Source: Listeria_A hofi
Lineage (GTDB): Bacteria; Bacillota; Bacilli; Lactobacillales; Listeriaceae
Length of the DNA stretch: 64,000 bases
NCBI RefSeq assembly: GCF_963575615.1
Contig: NZ_CAUYTL010000003.1
Coordinates: forward strand, 1-64,000
Direction of reading: 5' to 3'
Shown here: positions 17,270 to 25,318 of the stretch, one piece after another
Position numbering within the stretch: position 1 is the stretch's first letter
Layout of the letters: each line of letters starts with the position of its first letter
Translations under genes and position numbers: made by a program
Notes under the pieces: model-generated
Told to the model about the DNA's origin: nothing
What the model saw: only the letters and a program-made list of their open reading frames with translations
Databases searched by the model: none

Positions 17270-18007
17270 TCATATGTGATATTGCCAATATTTCTCGATG
17301 ATACGGTAGAGTGTAGCCATAGCATAGGTGCGGTTTGTAACATCATAGTTGTGTATGTAATTGATAGGGGCGTAACAATAGAGGTTGATATCAGCAATTT
17401 CAGAGAGTGTGTTGGGAGTAATATGAGTAAGCGATATCAATGTTGCTTCTGTTTTTTTGACGAGGCGGGCAACGTCATTTAAAGATTCAGATTCGCCGCT
17501 CATACTGATGACGAAAATGAGGTCACCGGCTTTAAGTTCATGGATACTGTAGAGCATGTCGTGACGGTGTTGGTAGTAGTGGCTGCGTTTGTCGGTGCAT
17601 CGTAGTTGTTTGGCACTGATTTCGCAGAGAAATTGACTGTTACCGATGCCATAAAAGTGAACATCACGAGCTTTTTCAATAAGACTAACTATTTTTTCGA
17701 CGGTTGTATTGGATAGGTATTCAGCTAAATCAATTTTGGGTGCCTCATTATTTTTTGTTTGGTTGCGAATTTTATCAAGTTGTTGCTGTTCTGTGCGCAG
17801 TTCATGCTTCATCTCAGCAAAACCGGTGTAGTCCAGTTTTTTTGCTAATCGCACAATAGTGGTTGGATGCATAAAAAGCACGCTAGCCAAATCTTGAATG
17901 GAATTACTAATTACTTCATTAGGGTTATCTTGAATAAAACGAACGATTTCTTGTTCAGACTCATTAAGTTCATTTTTATGAATCATTACACGATGAGAAA
18001 ATTGCAT
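17270..18007 (-). CDS. RpiR/MurR family transcription regulator
   Basis: 245 residues. N-terminal helix-turn-helix of the RpiR type (SIQDLASVLFMHPTTIVRLA, about 36-58) and a C-terminal SIS sugar-phosphate-binding domain (HFYGIGNSQFLCEISAKQL, then LIFVISMSGESESLNDVARL). Such proteins sense a phosphorylated sugar. It is divergent from the PTS and mannosidase genes, 204 bases away, so it probably controls them; a 6-base inverted repeat lies between (18084-18103). Terminates close to a converging secreted-protein gene. Confidence 0.85.
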   Translation of the reverse strand: MQFSHRVMIHKNELNESEQEIVRFIQDNPNEVISNSIQDLASVLFMHPTTIVRLAKKLDYTGFAEMKHELRTEQQQLDKIRNQTKNNEAPKIDLAEYLSNTTVEKIVSLIEKARDVHFYGIGNSQFLCEISAKQLRCTDKRSHYYQHRHDMLYSIHELKAGDLIFVISMSGESESLNDVARLVKKTEATLISLTHITPNTLSEIADINLYCYAPINYIHNYDVTNRTYAMATLYRIIEKYWQYHI

Positions 18008-18083
18008 TATAACACCTCTTTAGTCGTAGTTTAGCAGATTTTTTTTTGGGTGTCTATGGCTCTGGTTATGATGTAATTTGTAC

Positions 18084-18103
18084 ACGACTTTTTAGACAGT
18101 CGT
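18084..18103. promoter_or_regulatory. Inverted repeat, possible RpiR operator
   Basis: ACGACT, 8 bases, AGTCGT. It lies midway between the divergent regulator and PTS genes, about 52 bases upstream of the PTS -10 box. Confidence 0.4.
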
Positions 18104-18152
18104 AAATAATTTGTGTATAAATTCGTTATTTGGCTTTTTCTCAATAGTTGTG

Positions 18153-18182
18153 TGCTACAATCATTTTTAGAAAGCGCTAACA
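18153..18182 (+). promoter_or_regulatory. Extended -10 promoter with overlapping cre site
   Basis: TGCTACAAT (18153-18161) is an extended -10 box. AGAAAGCGCTAACA (18169-18182) fits the CcpA cre consensus at all but the first base and covers the expected transcription start, so glucose-type repression of the PTS-mannosidase unit is likely. Confidence 0.65.
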
Positions 18183-18211
18183 ACATTATTGTTGAAAATA
18201 GGAGGGGCAAT

Positions 18212-20143
18212 ATGAAGTTGACAGAGTTTGTTAAAAAGGGACTAGTAGCAGTCAATCAATCCTTTGAAACCCGTGATGAGGCGATTCAATTTTTGGCAGG
18301 TAAATTGGATGCGCAAGGAATTTTAAGTGATAGAGAAGGGTTTATAGCGGATGTATACGAGCGTGAATCGCAGTCGGTCACTGGTATGGAGAATGGCTTG
18401 GCAATTCCCCATGCAAAAAGTACAAGCGTGAAGCAGGCGGCATTTGCAGCCGTGACGCTTCGTGAACCGATTGGTGATTGGCCAAGCTTGGATCCGAATA
18501 ATAAAGTAAATTTGATTTTCTTACTAGCTATTCCAGATGGCACGGCTGACACGCATTTAGCAATTTTAGCTGAGCTGGCAACTCGCCTAGTAGATGAAGA
18601 TTATCGTGACCGCTTACTGACATCAAAGACAGATGATGCTTTTTATGAAAATTTAGATGCCTATGCAGCTACGTCCTCAGGCGCACCAGTCGATGAGAAT
18701 AAACCGTTAATTCTTGCGGTAACAGCTTGCCCAGCGGGAATTGCCCATACATACATGGCAGCCGAAAATTTACAAAAGAGTGGCGCGAAATTGGATGTAA
18801 ACGTTCGAGTGGAGAAGCAGGGAGCCAATGGTATTGAAGATCGTTTTACTATGGAGGAACTGGAGGATGCTCATGCTGTGATTTTTGCTGCTGATGTTGC
18901 AGTGAAGGATATGAATCGCTTCGCTCATTTGCCTAGTTTGAAGACATCTGTAGCCAAGCCATTGCATGACAGTGACACATTGATTGAGCAGGCATTACAA
19001 CTGAAAAAGGATCCATCCGCAGATTTTGCCGTTCGTGAAAATGTTGATCAAAAAAGCGGTGGATTGAGTGATGTTAAGGATGCAGTGATGACGGGGATTT
19101 CGCATATTATTCCGCTAATTGTTGCTGGTGGGATGATTTTGGCATTTGCGGTATTTATCTCACAGATTTTTCATGTACAGGATTTATATAATGCGGAAGG
19201 CTCTTGGTTATGGATGTTCCGTCAACTGGGCGGCAGTTTACTTAGTGTCATTATGATTCCTGTGTTGTCCGCTTATATTGCGTACTCATTGGCTGATAAA
19301 CCTGCTCTTGGGCCTGGATTTGCAATCGGTGTGGCGGCGAATCTAGTGAACGGTGGCTTCTTAGGCGCCTTAATCGGTGGCTTACTCATTGGTTACTTTA
19401 TGCGTTTCATGAAAAAATATATTAAGCCTAAAGGAGTGCTTTCCGGATTTGTTAGTTTCTGGGTGTATCCGGTTGTTGGTTCATTGGTAGCTGGTGTGTT
19501 GATGATTGTCATTCTGGGCGGACCGATTTCAGCCTTGAATGAAACGATGATTAGCTGGTTGAATTCGTTGAGCGGAGGCAGCGCACTTTTACTGGGTGCA
19601 GTGCTAGGAATTATGGTTTCATTTGACTTAGGTGGACCGGTGAATAAGGCGGCTTATGCCTTTTGTATCGCAGCGATTGCCGAGGGGAATTTCATGCCGT
19701 ACGCCATATTTTCTTCTGTTAAAATGGTTTCGGCGTTTGGCGTCACGATGGCAACATTGTTATTTAAGAAATATTATGATGATTATGAAATTGAGATTGG
19801 ACGCTCCACGTGGATTTTAGGGCTTGCAGGAATTACGGAGGGTGCCATTCCGTTTATGATTCGAAACCCGTTAAAAGTTATTCCATCATTATGTGCTGGT
19901 TCGGCGGTTACAGGAGCCATTGTGGCCGTTTCCAATATCGGACTTTCTGTTCCAGGCGCAGGGATTTTCTCGCTGTTCTTGCTAAGTTCTGATATGAATG
20001 GATTTGTAGCTGCAGCCATTTGGTTTTTTGCTGCGGTAATAGGTGCCATTATTTCAGCAACGTTACTAATAGCATTTAAAAGAGCAGAATATAATAAAAA
20101 ACACGCGCAAACAATTTTGAAGGGTGAGATGAATGAAGTATAA
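18212..20143 (+). CDS. PTS fructose/mannosyl-glycerate-type EIIABC
   Basis: 643 residues from the ATG at 18212 (GGAGGGG before it; the frame to 18113 is leader). Domain order: EIIA with phosphorylated His67 (AIPHAKS), EIIB with Cys173 (TACPAGIAHTYMAAENL), then a membrane EIIC with about nine or ten helices (about 290-640). This is the fructose-family layout also found in MngA, the 2-O-alpha-mannosyl-glycerate PTS. The last codons overlap the next gene, an alpha-mannosidase, just as mngA is followed by mngB in E. coli. So the likely substrate is a mannosylated compound taken up as its 6-phosphate; a plain fructose transporter is less likely here. Confidence 0.85.
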   Translation: MKLTEFVKKGLVAVNQSFETRDEAIQFLAGKLDAQGILSDREGFIADVYERESQSVTGMENGLAIPHAKSTSVKQAAFAAVTLREPIGDWPSLDPNNKVNLIFLLAIPDGTADTHLAILAELATRLVDEDYRDRLLTSKTDDAFYENLDAYAATSSGAPVDENKPLILAVTACPAGIAHTYMAAENLQKSGAKLDVNVRVEKQGANGIEDRFTMEELEDAHAVIFAADVAVKDMNRFAHLPSLKTSVAKPLHDSDTLIEQALQLKKDPSADFAVRENVDQKSGGLSDVKDAVMTGISHIIPLIVAGGMILAFAVFISQIFHVQDLYNAEGSWLWMFRQLGGSLLSVIMIPVLSAYIAYSLADKPALGPGFAIGVAANLVNGGFLGALIGGLLIGYFMRFMKKYIKPKGVLSGFVSFWVYPVVGSLVAGVLMIVILGGPISALNETMISWLNSLSGGSALLLGAVLGIMVSFDLGGPVNKAAYAFCIAAIAEGNFMPYAIFSSVKMVSAFGVTMATLLFKKYYDDYEIEIGRSTWILGLAGITEGAIPFMIRNPLKVIPSLCAGSAVTGAIVAVSNIGLSVPGAGIFSLFLLSSDMNGFVAAAIWFFAAVIGAIISATLLIAFKRAEYNKKHAQTILKGEMNEV

Positions 20144-22742
20144 AGTACATGTTGTTCCGCATTTCCACTGGGATCGTGAGTGGTATTTCACGCAAGAATA
20201 TTCCGATTTGTTGTTGCTTACCGATTTTGAAGAAGTATTGGATCGGCTTGAAAACGACGCTAATTACCCTTATTTTGTACTCGATGGGCAGACTTCTATT
20301 TTAGAGGATTATTGTCGCTTGGCACCGCATAATGTGGCGCGTATTCATAAGTTGGTGCAATCAGGCAAGCTAATTATTGGCCCGTGGTACTCGCAGACGG
20401 ATGAGATGGTCGTTGGCGGTGAGTCGATTGTCCGCAATTTGCTGTATGGTATGGCAGAGGCCGAGCGTTTCGGTGAGTCGATGAAAATTGGTTACTTGCC
20501 GGATTCATTTGGGCAATCTGCGCAGTTGCCTCATATTTTGAATGGATTTGGAATTAAGCATGCCATTTTCTGGCGAGGGATTTCGGAGCGTTTTGGGACA
20601 GATAAGACAGAATTTTATTGGCGTTCTAAGGATGGCTCGCAAGTATTGACATTATTGTTGCCGCTTGGTTATGCGATTGGTAAATATTTGCCTGAGGAAG
20701 CGAATGTATTGCGGGAACGGATGGATAAATATTTGCCGGTGCTAGAAAAAGGGGCGACGGGTGAGCATCTGATATTACCACACGGTCATGATCAGATGCC
20801 GTTACAAAAAAATATCCATACAGTGATGGAAAAACTGCACGAACTGTATCCAGAACATAGCTTTGAAATGACATCCTATGATAAATATTTTAAGGAGTTA
20901 GAAGCGACTGATTATCCGTTTGATGTTGTGGAAGGTGAATTTTTGGATGGGAAGTATATGCGGGTTCACCGGAGTATTTACGGTACGAGGATGGATATTA
21001 AAAGTCTGAACACGAGGGCGGAGCAATTGCTCGGTAATTTGGTGGAACCGATTCATTCGATGTTATACATGCTTGGCGGGACCTATTATCAGGAGTATAT
21101 TCGCGATGCTTGGAAATTAATTTTGTTGAATCATGCGCATGACAGTATGGCGTGTTGTTGTTCGGATGATGTACACCGCTTGATTCGCGATCGCTTTTTT
21201 AAGGCGCATGTGCAGGGAACAGAACTTCTAAATTATTCGATGCGTCGGATTGCTGATAGTATGGCAGGTAGTGATGAGCTAGTGACGGTATTCAATGCTT
21301 TGACGGAGGCGCGCGAACAACAATTTACGGTCGAAGTTATTACGAAGATGGAGAATTTTACGCTGCTTGATGGTACGCGTGAAGTAGCTTTTGATGTGAT
21401 TGAAAAAGTGGAGTACGACCCTGGGCTGGTTGATCGGCAAATCGTGCATTATGGGGGTTACAATCCGTTTTATAAATATACGATTCGCATGCATGATAAT
21501 GTCGTGGCTTTCGGCTATCAAACGTATGTATTGAAGCGAAAGGACGGCTTTGCAGAGGTGGTACAAAATACAGTTCAGGAGATAGACACAGAGTACTATC
21601 ATATTGCTGTTTTGGAAAATGGGCAATTGCAAGTGACTGATAAAAGGACTGGCCTGGTGCATGAACGTGTATTGCGACTGGAAAGCCAATCCGATGTTGG
21701 TGATTCGTATGATTATTCACCGCTAGAGAATGACGTGATATTTACGAATGATGTAGCGCAGGCCAAAGCCAGTATTGCGGAGACTCGTTGCGGTTTTACG
21801 GCGAAAATCGATTATAGCTTGGCGCTACCAAAAACGATTGATGAACGGATTGCTGGTACATGTGGAACGGAGCTTGGCGTTCAGCTTATCGTGGAGGTAC
21901 CGAAGGATTCACCAGTGATTGAGGTACAGGCGAAACTTGAAAATAAGAGTGAAAATCATCGGGTTCGTTTCCATATTCCAACGATGATGAAACAAAAAGC
22001 CGTTATTGCGGATAATCAATTCGGTACCATTGAACGCGGTATTAAAGATGACGCCGTGGACTATTGGCAAAAAGAGGGCTGGGCGGAGAGACCAGATGCC
22101 ATCTATCCATTCTTGACATTTTTACATGCTAAAAGTGGCGATAACTCAGCATTTATTTTTACAAAAAGTACACGTGAGTATGAGGTGCTCCCGGATGAAA
22201 GTACGATTGCTCTAACGGCATTCCGAAGTATTGGTTTGCTAGGGGAGAAGGAACTGGTGCGGCGTCCTGGTCGACCATCTGGGATTGCTTTACCAACTCC
22301 TGATTCACAGATGTTAGGGACGATTGAATTGGATTTTGCTTTTGGCTTTACAACGCCTCTTGATACGAATGAGGTGTCTAGAATGGCAAAGTGCTATGTA
22401 ACACCACTCGTTTCCTACAATCGCAACGGCTATAACGCGATGAAGTTGAATGAGGCATACTATAACGCAGAGCAAAAGATGAGTTTTATTTCTGAGGGCG
22501 CTAACCATACGGCGACTTTAAGTATTGTTAAAAAAGCAGAAAAAAGTGATGCTATCATTGTTCGGACTTTCCCAGCTGATGTGCACGGTGCAGTAACAGA
22601 CCTTGCTTTAAATGACGCATTTTTGCTGGGTGGGCAGCTAGTTAGACTTGATGAAAAAGGTGCGGAACTTCCTCAGACAACAACGCTGAATTATAGTAAT
22701 AAAGTAAACGAGAGTAGTAGCTTTTTAGTGAAGCGGAAATAA
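20133..22742 (+). CDS. GH38 alpha-mannosidase, mannosyl-glycerate hydrolase-like
   Basis: 869 residues. Starts inside the PTS gene (11-base overlap), so the two are co-translated. Glycoside hydrolase family 38: zinc-site start VVPHFHWDREWY (His, Asp), catalytic nucleophile Asp124 in GYLPDSFGQSAQLP, HAHDSM further on, followed by the large beta-sandwich C-terminal part. Cytosolic, as there is no signal peptide. It most likely cleaves the mannosyl-6-phosphate compound brought in by the EIIABC. Resembles MngB in position and type, but substrate identity is inferred. Confidence 0.85.
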   Translation: MKYKVHVVPHFHWDREWYFTQEYSDLLLLTDFEEVLDRLENDANYPYFVLDGQTSILEDYCRLAPHNVARIHKLVQSGKLIIGPWYSQTDEMVVGGESIVRNLLYGMAEAERFGESMKIGYLPDSFGQSAQLPHILNGFGIKHAIFWRGISERFGTDKTEFYWRSKDGSQVLTLLLPLGYAIGKYLPEEANVLRERMDKYLPVLEKGATGEHLILPHGHDQMPLQKNIHTVMEKLHELYPEHSFEMTSYDKYFKELEATDYPFDVVEGEFLDGKYMRVHRSIYGTRMDIKSLNTRAEQLLGNLVEPIHSMLYMLGGTYYQEYIRDAWKLILLNHAHDSMACCCSDDVHRLIRDRFFKAHVQGTELLNYSMRRIADSMAGSDELVTVFNALTEAREQQFTVEVITKMENFTLLDGTREVAFDVIEKVEYDPGLVDRQIVHYGGYNPFYKYTIRMHDNVVAFGYQTYVLKRKDGFAEVVQNTVQEIDTEYYHIAVLENGQLQVTDKRTGLVHERVLRLESQSDVGDSYDYSPLENDVIFTNDVAQAKASIAETRCGFTAKIDYSLALPKTIDERIAGTCGTELGVQLIVEVPKDSPVIEVQAKLENKSENHRVRFHIPTMMKQKAVIADNQFGTIERGIKDDAVDYWQKEGWAERPDAIYPFLTFLHAKSGDNSAFIFTKSTREYEVLPDESTIALTAFRSIGLLGEKELVRRPGRPSGIALPTPDSQMLGTIELDFAFGFTTPLDTNEVSRMAKCYVTPLVSYNRNGYNAMKLNEAYYNAEQKMSFISEGANHTATLSIVKKAEKSDAIIVRTFPADVHGAVTDLALNDAFLLGGQLVRLDEKGAELPQTTTLNYSNKVNESSSFLVKRK

Positions 22743-22890
22743 CAGATTATCAAGGTAAGTCTAAAACTGATAAATACCTTCGAATAAGCAATTAGTGGTC
22801 AAGATTTTACAATTTCAGCTTATGACGCGATTACATTACGAGTTGCATTCTAAAAGTGTTATAAATTCCGTTTGAAAATCATATTCTCGC

Positions 22891-22919
22891 TTGCCTTTTC
22901 CAAAGAATAAAGGTATATT
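22891..22919 (+). promoter_or_regulatory. Promoter of the SRP RNA gene
   Basis: TTGCCT (22891-22896), 17 bases, TATATT (22914-22919), about 40 bases before the first paired base of the RNA. The 22743-22890 stretch before it holds nothing recognised. Confidence 0.6.
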
Positions 22920-22956
22920 TATAAGTGAGCCGTTTTTCAAAATGGCAGCTAATTTG

Positions 22957-23226
22957 TCATGCTAGATGGGGACGTAGCGGAGCCCTGTAACCCACAATCC
23001 GCTCTAGTGGGGTTGAATTCCTTATCGAGGCTTTGTACCTGTTTGGTCAGCCCTTTGTAAGTGGTGTTGACGTTTGGGTCTTGCGCAATGGGAACCTGTG
23101 AACCATGTCAGGTCCGGAAGGAAGCAGCATTAATCAGTGCTTTCCATGTGCCGTGAGGTCGCCTGGGCTGAGCTAACTGCAAAGGTAACGCAGATGGATA
23201 CATCGCCGGAATAAGGTGCATGGCAT
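22957..23226 (+). ncRNA. ffs: Signal recognition particle RNA, large type
   Basis: About 270 nt, the Bacillus-type large SRP RNA. The SRP54-binding core is plain: CCATGTCAGGTCCGGAAGG followed by AAGCAGC. The 5' Alu part has CCCTGTAACCC with the conserved UGUAA. End helix GTCATGC with GCATGGC sets the approximate limits. It guides ribosomes making membrane and exported proteins to FtsY and SecYEG with Ffh. It lies upstream of dnaX as in related bacteria, with small genes between. Confidence 0.92.
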
Positions 23227-23245
23227 TATAATTTTAAATGATACG

Positions 23246-23279
23246 AGTCTCCTTTCTTAATTGGAAGGGGATTTTTTTG
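23246..23279 (+). terminator. Terminator of SRP RNA
   Basis: TCTCCTTTC, TTAATT loop, GGAAGGGGA, seven T. Confidence 0.75.
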
Positions 23280-23434
23280 TTGGAGGCGTTTGAATGATAG
23301 GACAACCTTATACTGAGACAATGGAGACAAAAATTCGACATACTTATATTGAAAGCCTCTTAATCCAGGCCTTTTTTGCTACTAAAATTATGTTATAATA
23401 GCTTTAATCAACTACCACACGAGGAGTCGAAGCA

Positions 23435-23917
23435 ATGAAATTTACAAAAAAATCATGGGGAATACTAGCGCTGACAATTGTTTGCATCATTGCCATACCA
23501 GCAATCATTTTCACTACAAGCAAAGCGAAGGCAAGTACTGCAATCGACAAACAAATCGCAGCGTATGGCATTCCGGCAGATGATATTATTGATATAAGTA
23601 AACTTGGCTATGACTTCAAAAGTGGTGGCTATGGCCGAATAATCACGACAAAAAAGGATATGGCGAAGTGGAAAGCATATTTGGAGAATCCGAAGCACGA
23701 GAAAGATAATTACTACATTACCTATGACAAAAACAACAAACAAGTCCGCGAAAAGAAAAATACGAACGACCCACAAAGTACGGATTGGTATTATATTTTC
23801 CACTACGATCGTGGTGAGGTAACGGTGAACGCCAGTGTTTTCGGAAACTGGATTGATCCCACCGGCAGCGAAATGAAGGAATTCAGTTCGTTACTTTCTT
23901 ACCCGACCAAAAAGTAA
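23435..23917 (+). CDS. Exported protein of unknown function
   Basis: 160 residues with a signal peptide or single membrane anchor (MKFTKKSWGILALTIVCIIA to about residue 34, KAKAST). There is no lipobox Cys at the cut site. The mature part (about 125 residues) is highly charged with many Lys, Asp and Tyr and one Trp-rich stretch (DWYYIFHYDRGEV). Ribosome site GAGGAG before the ATG. I know no domain in it. Monocistronic by its spacing to neighbours, although the next gene follows 66 bases on. Confidence 0.6.
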   Translation: MKFTKKSWGILALTIVCIIAIPAIIFTTSKAKASTAIDKQIAAYGIPADDIIDISKLGYDFKSGGYGRIITTKKDMAKWKAYLENPKHEKDNYYITYDKNNKQVREKKNTNDPQSTDWYYIFHYDRGEVTVNASVFGNWIDPTGSEMKEFSSLLSYPTKK

Positions 23918-23983
23918 GCCTTGTAAAATTCTCCTATCATTCCTACTGTGAAATTGGTATACTTGTGGAAAGGGAGTGATAAT

Positions 23984-24244
23984 GTGAAAAGAAAAGCATA
24001 TCGTAATTCACCAGCATTTGTTATGTTAGCTTGGGGTTCATTCTTAGCATTTCTAGCGCTTACAATCATTGGCCTAGCAACGTTAAAAGAGCCACTAATG
24101 GTAAAAGGGTATTATCTCATGGGTTCCATCGGTTTGATTTCATCTGCGTTTACAGTAGCGAAAGTTGTGCGCGATAATCAGGAGGATGAAGAACGGTACA
24201 ATCAAATGTTCCGTGCAAAAGATATCGAGAATATAGAAGAATAA
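23984..24244 (+). CDS. YiaA/YiaB-type two-helix membrane protein
   Basis: 86 residues from the GTG at 23984 (AGGGAG 7 bases before it). Two membrane helices (about 10-32 and 42-64) joined by a short loop (KEPLMVKGYYLMG) and then a charged tail (VVRDNQEDEERYNQMF), the YiaAB domain pattern. Function unknown in the family. Ends at a strong terminator shared with the converging small gene. Confidence 0.7.
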   Translation: MKRKAYRNSPAFVMLAWGSFLAFLALTIIGLATLKEPLMVKGYYLMGSIGLISSAFTVAKVVRDNQEDEERYNQMFRAKDIENIEE

Positions 24245-24248
24245 GCTG

Positions 24249-24294
24249 CAAAAAGCACTATCCCGCTTGAATTTAAGCTGGAAAGTGCTTTTTT
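24249..24294. terminator. Terminator between yiaAB-like and small converging gene
   Basis: AAAAAGCACT and AAGTGCTTTTTT enclose a second inner stem (AGCT-rich). Works on the plus strand and probably on both. Confidence 0.75.
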
Positions 24295-24310
24295 GATGCG
24301 CAATTGGATT

Positions 24311-24463
24311 TTAGTCTTGCTTTTTCAAATCGTTTTTTTCATCGTCAGGCTTCTTATTCGTCGGCAAAATAATTTCTTTATCACCTGGGAGCACGATGGT
24401 ATAGTCATTCTTCTTCACCAGTTTACCATTGTCGAAGTCTGGGAAATCTGCTTTTTGTGCCAT
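24311..24463 (-). CDS. Small acidic/basic cytosolic protein of unknown function
   Basis: 50 codons on the minus strand: MAQKADFPDFDNGKLVKKND, then YTIVLPGDKEIILPTNKKPD and a charged tail ending KKQD. An excellent ribosome site (GGAGGTCATAGC) precedes the ATG. No hydrophobic segment. Codon use and composition look like a real gene; the plus-strand frame across it does not. Function unknown. Confidence 0.65.
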   Translation of the reverse strand: MAQKADFPDFDNGKLVKKNDYTIVLPGDKEIILPTNKKPDDEKNDLKKQD

Positions 24464-24602
24464 GCTATGACCTCCATTTCTCTCCCATTATACTACAAAT
24501 CTCATTTTCTTTCCTTATATGCTTGTAAAAGGTGCGCGTAAATGGGATAATTTTAGAGGAGAAGTTGCCATGGAATTAAAGTGAAGAAGGAGCGTTAAAC
24601 CA

Positions 24603-25055
24603 GTGAAAATTACGAAAAAACTCGCAATCTCGCAAAAAGAGTGTTTTGATACGATTATGAATTCGGTTGTCCATGATGTGAAAGTGGCAACTGGGAAGAA
24701 ACCGCTCGTGCAGAAATTAGAAGGCCTAAAATTTAAGCGCAAAATGGCGAATGGCTCAGAAGCAATCATGATTATTACAAAATGCACACCGCCTGCTGTC
24801 TATGAATTCCAGACGAAAACGCATGTGAATACGCATACGACGAGTTACACGGTGGAGGCTGTCACAGAGCATACGTGCGAAGTAGTGTACAACGAAACAG
24901 TAGAAGCGAAAACAGCGATGGCGCGTTGGAATAACATCCTTGTTGGCGGATTACTAGGATTTACTCGCAAGAAACGAATCACGCGTATGCTAGCTGGTAT
25001 TGAAGCGTTGGTAATCCAGCAACACAAAGATTTAGTCTCGAAAATTGAACGCTAA
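24603..25055 (+). CDS. DUF3284 family protein
   Basis: 150 residues, GTG start at 24603 with GAAGGAG upstream. One-domain cytosolic protein of the DUF3284 type (START/SRPBCC-like fold guessed from its beta pattern: AVYEFQTKTHVNTHTTSYTV, then CEVVYNETVEA, and a C-terminal helix with RKKRITRMLAGIEALV). Common in Listeria and other Firmicutes, function unknown. It stands just before the dnaX leader. Confidence 0.65.
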   Translation: MKITKKLAISQKECFDTIMNSVVHDVKVATGKKPLVQKLEGLKFKRKMANGSEAIMIITKCTPPAVYEFQTKTHVNTHTTSYTVEAVTEHTCEVVYNETVEAKTAMARWNNILVGGLLGFTRKKRITRMLAGIEALVIQQHKDLVSKIER

Positions 25056-25146
25056 ATTGAACTTATCAAATCCGCCTTTATAAGCTATAATGGAAATACA
25101 GAATACGCAGATAGCAGACAAAGTTCTCATTGTTTAAGTTAGTCTT

Positions 25147-25305
25147 TGCAAACGTGAGTACCGGAGCGGAATGTACGACTGTACATCAACTGAAAACAGG
25201 GAGGGAGTTTCTTCCCCGACCATGTGAGAAGTTATGCGAAGTACAGCGTAGAAGAGCATCGGAACGGAGGCTTTAACGACGAAGATGAGTGCTTGTCGCT
25301 TCGCT
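25147..25305 (+). repeat. Structured intergenic repeat, copy D (dnaX leader)
   Basis: Shares with copy B the blocks CCGGAGCGGA, a GTAC..GTAC hairpin (TGTACGACTGTACA), CAGGGAGGGAG, CCCCGACCATG and GAGAAGTT followed by GCGAA; ends with GAGTGCTTGTCGC as the other copies do. Lies directly before the dnaX ribosome site, so it is probably transcribed with dnaX or supplies its promoter region. Confidence 0.6.
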
Positions 25306-25318
25306 GAAAGGAGTAAAA

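Noticed and set aside
23294..23395. 33-codon frame after the SRP RNA (ATG behind GGAGG)
   Set aside because: Codons pass through a T-rich terminator-like stretch, and no protein-like pattern is seen; too weak to list as a gene.
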